Origin: Chthoniobacterales bacterium
Lineage (GTDB): Bacteria; Verrucomicrobiota; Verrucomicrobiia; Chthoniobacterales; UBA10450
DNA: 6,703 bases
Direction of reading: 5' to 3'
NCBI GenBank assembly: GCA_013697365.1
Contig: JACCXA010000075.1
Span: 1-6,703 of the forward strand
Positions 1-5,150 of this stretch are shown here, in pieces. Positions within the stretch are counted from its first letter, which is position 1. Each line of letters opens with the position of its first letter. A model generated the notes under the pieces. It saw only the letters and a program-made list of their open reading frames with translations. It had not been told where the DNA came from and did not search any database. Position numbers and translations under genes: made by a program.

Positions 1-311
1 CGTCAAGGATTTGCTGACCACGCGCGCTGCGCCTGACCAATTCTTTGCGTCTAGCCCGCGCCAGTGCGCTGCAGGAACGTGGCGTAGTTTCCCTCCGCCC
101 GTTCTGAGCAGCCCTTAAGACTTCGCCGACTGGTTGAAGCCAATGGCAGCCGTGGTGCCTTCAGGCGTAACGCTGATTGTGGAACTGCCGTCGCCGTGTT
201 GTACGGAGAGCTGGGAACCGCGGGCACCGCCTGCCAAACAATCTCTCCAGAAACTACAATGCTGCTTTGTTTTGACTCCTCCCCTGAAGATCAGGGTTAG
301 GTGCAGCAAAA
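1..311. other. Region without a recognisable gene, downstream of rpmH
   Basis: I see no gene here that I can name. In many bacteria rpmH is followed directly by rnpA, but no frame on the minus strand shows the RnpA signature (an Arg-Asn-Arg centred basic helix). A 64-codon minus-strand frame at 115-309 starts 2 bases after the rpmH stop and ends in FNQSAKS; its second half has plausible codon use, but it matches no family I know and its start overlaps a hairpin. A plus-strand frame is open from the left edge to a TAA at 116-118 and is also unrecognised. I checked by eye for tRNA, tmRNA, SRP RNA, 6S RNA and RNase P RNA signatures and found none. It may be spacer, or a decayed or fast-evolving small gene. 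Confidence 0.5.
282..296. terminator. Hairpin just downstream of rpmH, possible weak terminator
   Basis: CCCTGA and TCAGGG form a perfect 6-bp stem around a 3-base loop, 16 bases past the rpmH stop codon in the direction of rpmH transcription. The position suits a terminator or an mRNA 3'-end stabiliser. However, no run of U follows it on the rpmH strand, so it is not a classical intrinsic terminator. The stem is short enough to be chance. Confidence 0.25.
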
Positions 312-485
312 CTATGCCTGGGTATGCCGGGCGTAATGAACCTCAGCACCCTTCGGCAAGAGCCGCTTGCGACCGCGCTGACGCCGCCGCGAGAGACAAG
401 CACGACCGGCCTTGGTGCTCATGCGCGCACGGAAACCATGCTGATTTTTCCGGGTGCGTTTCGAGGCCTGATAGGTGCGTTTCAT
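312..485 (-). CDS. rpmH: 50S ribosomal protein L34
   Basis: This is the small, very basic L34 protein of the large ribosomal subunit, which binds 23S rRNA. The 57-codon frame begins MKRTYQASKRTRKNQHGFRA, which is the L34 N-terminal signature, and continues RMSTKAGR then a basic SRRRQRGRKRL block at residues 32-42. This aligns without gaps to the usual L34 layout, and the GR-x-x-L-x-RRR spacing resembles chlamydial L34. Most L34 proteins end within a few residues of RKRL; here 15 more residues follow (LLPKGAEVHYARHTQA counted from Leu42), so the protein is longer than the usual 44-51. No strong Shine-Dalgarno sequence precedes the ATG. A good promoter lies 36 bases upstream and the gene is divergent from the acetyltransferase gene. 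No rnpA follows within the window. Identification is firm; the tail is the only unusual part. Confidence 0.95.
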   Translation of the reverse strand: MKRTYQASKRTRKNQHGFRARMSTKAGRACLSRRRQRGRKRLLPKGAEVHYARHTQA

Positions 486-520
486 ATGCGAAGTCGCCGC
501 CGGGCGGCTGAGGAGCGGCT

Positions 521-548
521 ACATTAGGGACGTGCCCCAGTTTGTCAA
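521..548 (-). promoter_or_regulatory. Sigma-70-type promoter for rpmH
   Basis: On the minus strand a perfect TTGACA (-35, at 543-548) is followed after 16 bases by TAATGT (-10, at 521-526). The -10 box keeps the key first T, second A and last T of TATAAT. Transcription would begin near 514, giving a leader of about 30 bases before the rpmH ATG at 485. A strong housekeeping promoter is expected for a ribosomal protein gene. The -35 match is seen directly; activity is inferred. Confidence 0.65.
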
Positions 549-570
549 CGGAGGGCGACGCTCCGGTCGC
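549..570. repeat. Small GC-rich hairpin element between divergent genes
   Basis: Two mutually exclusive stems are visible: CGGAG (549-553) with CTCCG (561-565), and GCGAC (555-559) with GTCGC (566-570). The core GACGCTCCG recurs in a similar hairpin, CGGAG-ACG-CTCCG, at 4387-4399 in front of the M50 protease gene. Two intergenic copies suggest a REP-like dispersed element, but the shared part is short and GC-rich, so chance is possible. It sits just upstream of the rpmH -35 box. Confidence 0.3.
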
Positions 571-652
571 AAGCTTTCAGCCCCACATTGCCACGGCAGC
601 ACGCCGCCGCTCCGGCATTGCCTCGCCCGCCGCTTTCTGAAATAACCAACAG

Positions 653-1138
653 ATGAGCGAGGTCGTGATCGAGCCAGCAACTTTCGAAGACTTAGACGAA
701 CTCTCCGTTTTGCTTGGCGAGCTTTTCAGCGTGGAAAGTGACTTCTGCCCTGACAAAGACAAACAACTCCGCGGCCTCCGTCTCATTTTCGAACAGCCGA
801 ATCGCGGACGGGTCTTCGTGCTGCGTTGCGACCGGGCCATCGTTGGGATGATTAACCTGCTCTTCACGATCAGCACCGCGGAAGGCGGTTTCGTCATGGT
901 GCTGGAAGACCTCGTCATCCATAAAAATTTCCAGGGAAAAGGCTACGGCTCGAAGTTGCTCCAGTACGCAGTCGACTTCGCCAAGCAGAAGAACTTCCTC
1001 CGGATCACGTTGTTGACCGATCGCCCCGAACTGCGCTCGCAGAATTTCTTTAAACGGCATGGCTTCTTTGAATCATCGATGATGCCGATGCGCATCCTCC
1101 TGCCCAAAAATGAGGGCCGGACGGATCTGACGTTGTAG
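653..1138 (+). CDS. GNAT family N-acetyltransferase
   Basis: A 161-residue protein of the GCN5-related N-acetyltransferase fold, which moves an acetyl group from acetyl-CoA to an amine; the substrate cannot be read from sequence. Motif A is clear: the strand LEDLVIH (84-90) leads into the pyrophosphate-binding loop QGKGYG (94-99), matching Q/R-x-x-G-x-G/A, then the helix SKLLQYAVDFA. Motif B follows at 131-146 (NFFKRHGFFESSMMPM), where the F-x-x-x-G-F pattern is typical. The N-terminal RxATFEDLDELSVLL-type helix and the length are normal for a single-domain GNAT. No signal peptide or membrane segment is present, so it should be cytosolic. No strong Shine-Dalgarno sequence is seen upstream of the ATG. 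It is first in the plus-strand run, 50 bases before the PIMT gene, and may share its transcript. Possible targets include small metabolites or protein N-termini; no choice is supported. Confidence 0.9.
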   Translation: MSEVVIEPATFEDLDELSVLLGELFSVESDFCPDKDKQLRGLRLIFEQPNRGRVFVLRCDRAIVGMINLLFTISTAEGGFVMVLEDLVIHKNFQGKGYGSKLLQYAVDFAKQKNFLRITLLTDRPELRSQNFFKRHGFFESSMMPMRILLPKNEGRTDLTL

Positions 1139-1188
1139 ACCTCGCCGAAACGAGCATTCGGAGCTCGGCTTCCGTATCATTTTGAGAC

Positions 1189-2028
1189 ATGAAAGGCTGC
1201 ACGCCGTCAGGTTGGCTGATTGCTCTGGTTGGCCTGGCCGTTCCTATAGCGATCACGACCGCCGCCGAAGATGACCGCGCCGCAGAGCGGGCGCTGATGG
1301 TGCAGGAACAGCTTGCGAACCGGCGCGGCCCCAGTCGAAGCTCAAGCGCGCCGCCGCCAAGTCTTTCCGGGGATGGTGCCGGCGGTGGAGCGCCCATGGT
1401 GAGCAGCCGTAGCGTGAGTGAGCATCTGGGTATCCAAAATCCGAAGGTGCTGGACGCGATGCGAACCGTCCCGCGGCATTGGTTTGTGCCGGAGGGAATG
1501 CAACGCGACGCGTACGCCGATCGCCCTCTGCCGATCGGTTATGGGCAAACGATTAGTCAGCCCTACATCGTCGCGATGATGACGGAACTGCTCGATCCAA
1601 AGCCTGGCTCGAAGATTCTCGAAGTCGGTACTGGTAGCGGATATCAAGCGGCGGTCCTGACTAAGTTCACGCCAAACGTTCACACGATCGAGATTGTCCA
1701 GCCTCTGCAAAAGCAGGCGCTCCCCAGGCTGCAACGTTTCGGTCTTGCGCCGGATCAAGTCCTGCATGGCGACGGCTATTTCGGTCTGGAAAAGGAAGCA
1801 CCATTCGATGGAATCATCGTCACGGCTGCGGCCGATCACATCCCGCCGCCGCTGCTGCAGCAACTCCGACCCGGCGGACGCATGATTATCCCGGTGGGGC
1901 CGGTGCATGCGACGCAGCGGCTCGTGGTGGTGGAAAAAGATCCCGCCGGCAAAGTGCGTTCTCGCACTGTCCACCCTGTAAGGTTTGTGCCGCTGACGGG
2001 CGGACCGCGCGGACCAGAAAAGAAGTGA
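1189..2028 (+). CDS. pcm: Protein-L-isoaspartate O-methyltransferase family protein, apparently exported
   Basis: A 279-residue enzyme of the PIMT family, which methylates isoaspartyl residues in damaged proteins using S-adenosylmethionine and starts their repair. Visible landmarks are the PIMT helix ERALMVQEQLANRR (33-46), GIQNPKVLDAMRTVPRHWFV (81-100), the substrate loop GQTISQP (119-125), SAM motif I ILEVGTGSGYQ (143-153), the acidic strand end HTIEI (165-169), motif II FDGIIVTAA (206-214) and motif III LRPGGRMIIPVG (226-237). All key positions look intact. Residues 1-26 look like a signal peptide: one Lys, a hydrophobic core at 9-22, and small residues near TTAA, giving a likely periplasmic enzyme. 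Residues 47-79 are a Ser/Pro/Gly-rich insert that splits the usual N-terminal helix pair. An in-frame ATG (Met70, 1396) with GGAG 5 bases before it would give a 210-residue form without signal peptide. The stop overlaps the next gene's GTG. The family is certain; export is inferred. Confidence 0.9.
   Translation: MKGCTPSGWLIALVGLAVPIAITTAAEDDRAAERALMVQEQLANRRGPSRSSSAPPPSLSGDGAGGGAPMVSSRSVSEHLGIQNPKVLDAMRTVPRHWFVPEGMQRDAYADRPLPIGYGQTISQPYIVAMMTELLDPKPGSKILEVGTGSGYQAAVLTKFTPNVHTIEIVQPLQKQALPRLQRFGLAPDQVLHGDGYFGLEKEAPFDGIIVTAAADHIPPPLLQQLRPGGRMIIPVGPVHATQRLVVVEKDPAGKVRSRTVHPVRFVPLTGGPRGPEKK
1387..1398 (+). promoter_or_regulatory. Possible internal ribosome binding site and start codon within the PIMT gene
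   Basis: GGAG at 1387-1390 lies 5 bases before an in-frame ATG at 1396-1398 (Met70). The upstream ATG at 1189 has only a poor purine stretch before it. Initiation here would yield a 210-residue protein close to the length of classical cytosolic PIMT. It would lose the conserved MVQEQL helix, which argues against it as the only start. It may be chance. Confidence 0.3.
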
Positions 2029-4352
2029 GCCAGCGCCGTTGGGCCGCAGGATTGCTGCTCATTTCGGCAGCGCTGCTCGCGTATGAGCTGCTGCTCATGC
2101 GGTTGCTTGCTCTGGCGTACTGGGGCCACTTTGCCGGCCTCGTGATCTCTATTGCGATGCTCGGAATCGCGAGCTCGGGCCTGTTTCTCTTCGCCGCGAG
2201 GGATGACGTAAGAAGACGTCCGGAAAAATATTTTGGTGGGGGTGCGGGCGCATTTGGGATCACCGCGCCGCTGGCATTTCTGCTCTCGCAGAAATTACCG
2301 TTCACCCCGTTCTTGCTCACATGGTCGGCGCACGAATACGGGTTGCTGGCGTTACGTTCCGCCTTGTTCTTCGTCCCATTCTTCCTGGCCGGGCTCGCAA
2401 TCGGCACGCCGTTCGTCGCGCGCGTTCTCCCGATGGGCCGCCTCTACTTCTGGAACATGCTGGGGTCGGGACTGCCGGCGCTGCCGCTCCTTGGCGCCAT
2501 GAACTTTGTCCATCCAATGCAATTGCTTGGAGCAGTAGTGGTTCTCGCCATCGCAGTGCCGGCGTTGTGTGCGCGTGGCCTGCTATGGCGCATCGGTTGG
2601 CTCGCAGGCGCGGCTGGGATCATCGCGACGGTCGCGCTCACCCCTTTCCGTTATTCAGAATACAAAGATCTCCCCAAAACGTTGCTATTGCCCGAAGCGA
2701 AACTTCTGGAAGAGCGCTACGGCTGGGACGGGGTGATCCAGATCGTAGACTCGCCGCACACGCGTTATCTGCCGGGGCTTTCGCTAAATTTCATCGGAAG
2801 GCTGCCGCCTGCTCAGCTTGTTTTTACCGACGCCGGAGCGATGACCCTGGCCTTCAAAGTCGACGAACCCGAATCCGATTTCCTCAAGCAAACGCCGGAA
2901 GCGTTCTCGTTCCGGCTAACGACGTCGCCGCGTGTTCTGCATCTTTACGGAGGACCAGCCGACCTGATCCGCGCGCGTCTCTTTGCTGCGAGTGAAGCGC
3001 AGATAGTGGACGACAGTGCTACGCGCGTAGCTGCACTCATCAACGCGACGGGGGAATCGGCCGGATCACTCGTTCGCGCGGATGCACGGCAATTTCTCGA
3101 ACGAAGCGAAGCCCCATTCGATGTGCTCGCCGTTTCGCTGCTGGGCAGCCACGGAACTTCCACCGCGGGCGCCGCGTCGCTCGATTCGTCGTTTCTGCTG
3201 ACAGTGGAAGGTTGCGCGCGTTTGTTCGATCGGCTCACGCCGGGCGGCCATGCTCTTTTTGGCACCTGGATCGAGAACCCGCCAAAAAGCGGCGTGCGCC
3301 TCGCCGCGCTCCTGATCGAGACTTTGCGCGGAAAAGGAACCCAGAATCCTTCCCAACATCTGCTAGCCATGCGGAGCTGGTCTACCCTTGCGATCTTCGT
3401 CGGACGCGAACCTTTCTCAGCGGCGGCGATCGAAGCGTTGAAGGAGTTCAGCGACCAAAATTCCTTCGACCTCGTTTGGTTCGAAGGCATCGAACCAGCA
3501 GACACGAACCGCATCAATGTCCTGCCGGAGGATTCGTACTACGACGCTTTTGCGGCATTGCTCGGACCGGGCCGACGAGACTTTATCGCGCGTTCTCCGT
3601 TCCTTCTGGAACCGCCGCGAGACAATCAGCCGTTTTTCAATCAGGCATTTCGCTGGAGCGCAGTGCCGCAATGGGTTTCGAGCATGGGGATGAGCTGGCT
3701 GCCTTTCGTTGAGTGGGGCTACATTCTGCATGCCGCCGCGCTCGTGATGGTGACCGTCCTCGGGGTACTGCTGCTGTTGGTTCCGTGCCTCTGGATTCGC
3801 GCACGACCGACCGTGCGCTCGGCGACACTTTTCTTTCTGCTCGGCGTCGCCTACATGTTCGTGCAGGTCTGGGCCATCGCGAAGCTCTCGCAATTCATGG
3901 CCCATCCGCTCCTCGCGGCCGCGCTGGTTCTTTCCGCGATGTTAATCGGCTCAGGCGCGGGCGCAGCGGTTCTGGCGCGTGGGACTGGCGCCCGCCCGGC
4001 GATCTCTTTCGCGCTGCTTGCTCTTTGCCTTGGTCTCGCTGCCGTGGCCTTTCCCATTCTCCTGCGACTGTTTTATTCGCAACCAACATCGGTGCGCGGA
4101 ACCATCGCCGTAGCTTGGGTCGCCCTGCCGGCTTTTTTCATGGGCTTTCCTTTTCCCTACGCGCTTGGACGGCTCGTTAGGCAGAACGAGGTGCCCTGGG
4201 CCCTCGGGTTGAATGGCTTCGGCTCAGTCGTCGGCAGCCTCGCAGCGACGCTGGTCGCGGTGCATTTCGGATTTTTCGCTCTGGTGTTGAGCGCGCTCTG
4301 CCTCTATCTGCTGGTCTGGCGGCTCTCAATCGCTCGAGTCGGGGCGACGTAG
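2025..4352 (+). CDS. Polytopic membrane protein with central spermidine-synthase-like domain
   Basis: A 775-residue protein of the large membrane-embedded spermidine-synthase-like family: two hydrophobic blocks around a soluble Rossmann-type domain. The N-terminal block (about 7-206) has six or seven membrane spans and opens with the family pattern AYELLLMRLLALAYWGHFA. At 233-275 lies the family's beta-rich entry segment, with VDSPHTRYLPGLSLN and LPP. The Rossmann part (about 302-416) has RVLHLYGG, an acidic strand end IVDD (327-330), DARQFLE (353-359) and LTPGG (404-408). EPPRDNQPFFNQAFRW (529-544) is a conserved family stretch. The C-terminal block (about 563-770) has six or seven spans, including HPLLAAALVLSAMLIGSGAG and WALGLNGFGSVVGS. 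The SAM loop reads YGGPADL, not the canonical Gly-rich G-x-G-G-G, so polyamine synthesis is doubtful. GTG is the start because it precedes the family N-terminus and forms GTGA with the pcm stop, indicating translational coupling. Biological role unknown. Confidence 0.88.
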   Translation: MSQRRWAAGLLLISAALLAYELLLMRLLALAYWGHFAGLVISIAMLGIASSGLFLFAARDDVRRRPEKYFGGGAGAFGITAPLAFLLSQKLPFTPFLLTWSAHEYGLLALRSALFFVPFFLAGLAIGTPFVARVLPMGRLYFWNMLGSGLPALPLLGAMNFVHPMQLLGAVVVLAIAVPALCARGLLWRIGWLAGAAGIIATVALTPFRYSEYKDLPKTLLLPEAKLLEERYGWDGVIQIVDSPHTRYLPGLSLNFIGRLPPAQLVFTDAGAMTLAFKVDEPESDFLKQTPEAFSFRLTTSPRVLHLYGGPADLIRARLFAASEAQIVDDSATRVAALINATGESAGSLVRADARQFLERSEAPFDVLAVSLLGSHGTSTAGAASLDSSFLLTVEGCARLFDRLTPGGHALFGTWIENPPKSGVRLAALLIETLRGKGTQNPSQHLLAMRSWSTLAIFVGREPFSAAAIEALKEFSDQNSFDLVWFEGIEPADTNRINVLPEDSYYDAFAALLGPGRRDFIARSPFLLEPPRDNQPFFNQAFRWSAVPQWVSSMGMSWLPFVEWGYILHAAALVMVTVLGVLLLLVPCLWIRARPTVRSATLFFLLGVAYMFVQVWAIAKLSQFMAHPLLAAALVLSAMLIGSGAGAAVLARGTGARPAISFALLALCLGLAAVAFPILLRLFYSQPTSVRGTIAVAWVALPAFFMGFPFPYALGRLVRQNEVPWALGLNGFGSVVGSLAATLVAVHFGFFALVLSALCLYLLVWRLSIARVGAT

Positions 4353-4386
4353 TCATCGGGCCGAGCCTGCACGTTATTGCCGCTGG

Positions 4387-4399
4387 CGGAGACGCTCCG
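4387..4399. repeat. CGGAG-ACG-CTCCG hairpin before the M50 gene
   Basis: A 5-bp perfect stem with a 3-base loop in the gap between the spermidine-synthase-like gene and the M50 ATG. It shares GACGCTCCG with the element at 549-570. It could be a second copy of a small dispersed repeat or an mRNA hairpin in the leader of the M50 gene. It has no U-tract, so it is not an intrinsic terminator. If translation began at TTG 4377 this would be coding sequence. Confidence 0.25.
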
Positions 4400-4421
4400 T
4401 CCGAGGCAGCTTCGACTCCAC

Positions 4422-5150
4422 ATGCGCAGCGGTTCGATACGTCTCTTTCAAGTCGCCGGCATTGAAGTCTTCCTGCACTTCAGCTGGTTCTTCGTCGCGC
4501 TTTATCAACTGACGTCTCGCCCGCACGGCTACGCCTCGCCCATATTCGCGGTCTACGAATACCTCGCGCTTTTTCTGATTGTCCTACTGCATGAATTCGG
4601 TCACGCCTTCGCCTGCCGGCAAACAGGCGGGATCGCGAATCTCATTCTGCTCTGGCCCTTCGGCGGCGTCGCCTTCGTGCAACCTCCGCCGCGGCCTGCT
4701 GCGCAATTATGGAGCATCGCCGCCGGGCCGCTTGTCAACGTGGTGCTCATCCCAGTCTTCGCGTCGCTCCTCTACGCCTTGTTGCGCTCCGATCTGCGCT
4801 TCACCATGCCGGACTTGAGCCGCCTGCTCATGATGACCGGCTACATCAACATCGTCATTCTTATTTTTAACCTTCTGCCAATCTATCCGCTGGATGGCGG
4901 GCAGATTCTTCGCTCTCTCCTCTGGTTCCCTCTCGGCCAGATCGCGAGCTTGAAGATCGCCAGCATCATCGGCTTGATAGGGGGCATCGCCATCACACTT
5001 TTTGCGATTACGACTGGTTCGATCCTCTATATCCTCCTCTCCCTTTTTCTGCTCAGCCAGGCTTTCGCCGGCTGGCGGCATGCGAAAGCCCTCCAGCTCG
5101 AAGAGGAAGTCGTCGACGTGAGCGGGGCGCCAAGGCCGCCCGTGCTCTAG
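4422..5150 (+). CDS. Site-2 protease family protein (peptidase M50)
   Basis: A minimal intramembrane zinc metalloprotease of 242 residues from the chosen ATG. Such enzymes cleave membrane-spanning substrates, often anti-sigma factors or signal peptide remnants. The zinc-binding HEFGH is at residues 57-61 (4590-4604) in the second span; the third zinc ligand is the Asp of LDGGQ (157-161) in NLLPIYPLDGG. The middle motif AAGPLVN (100-106) is also typical. About six spans are visible and there is no PDZ or CBS domain, unlike RseP or many other M50 members. A short acidic tail (LEEEVVD) ends the protein. A TTG at 4377 opens the same frame and would add 15 residues, but the ATG at 4422 gives the usual M50 beginning, a few polar residues before an amphipathic strand and first span. 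It lies 69 bases after the preceding gene and its stop interlocks with the convergent aminopeptidase gene. Substrate unknown. Confidence 0.92.
   Translation: MRSGSIRLFQVAGIEVFLHFSWFFVALYQLTSRPHGYASPIFAVYEYLALFLIVLLHEFGHAFACRQTGGIANLILLWPFGGVAFVQPPPRPAAQLWSIAAGPLVNVVLIPVFASLLYALLRSDLRFTMPDLSRLLMMTGYINIVILIFNLLPIYPLDGGQILRSLLWFPLGQIASLKIASIIGLIGGIAITLFAITTGSILYILLSLFLLSQAFAGWRHAKALQLEEEVVDVSGAPRPPVL
5147..5150. other. Shared CTAG: interlocked convergent stop codons
   Basis: Plus-strand TAG at 5148-5150 ends the M50 gene and minus-strand TAG (plus-strand CTA at 5147-5149) ends the aminopeptidase gene. The palindrome CTAG serves both. There is no intergenic space, so any terminator for either gene must lie inside the other gene's coding sequence; I see no strong hairpin with a U-tract there. 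Confidence 0.95.

Noticed and set aside
1..21. Minus-strand GTG at 19-21 as a possible start of rnpA
   Set aside because: Only seven codons are visible, there is no Shine-Dalgarno sequence, and the residues do not identify RnpA.
134..527. Two overlapping plus-strand frames (134-511 and 324-527)
   Set aside because: They are antisense to rpmH on the minus strand; their translations show no family features, whereas L34 is unmistakable.
618..645. TTGCCT with AAATAA at 16-base spacing as a promoter for the GNAT gene
   Set aside because: Weak match in both boxes, and the start site would fall at the ATG itself; not enough to call.
1342..1974. Long minus-strand open frame of 210 codons
   Set aside because: It lies fully opposite the PIMT gene, whose motifs are intact; the translation is Arg/His-rich and looks like a shadow of GC-rich codons.
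2945..3905. Minus-strand open frames of 190 and 162 codons, and plus-strand frames in other phases
   Set aside because: They overlap the membrane spermidine-synthase-like gene, which carries the family signature along its whole length; the alternatives show none.
4377..4421. TTG at 4377 as the start of the M50 gene
   Set aside because: It adds 15 polar and basic residues not expected in the family; the ATG at 4422 gives the usual N-terminus. It cannot be excluded, since neither start has a strong ribosome binding site.
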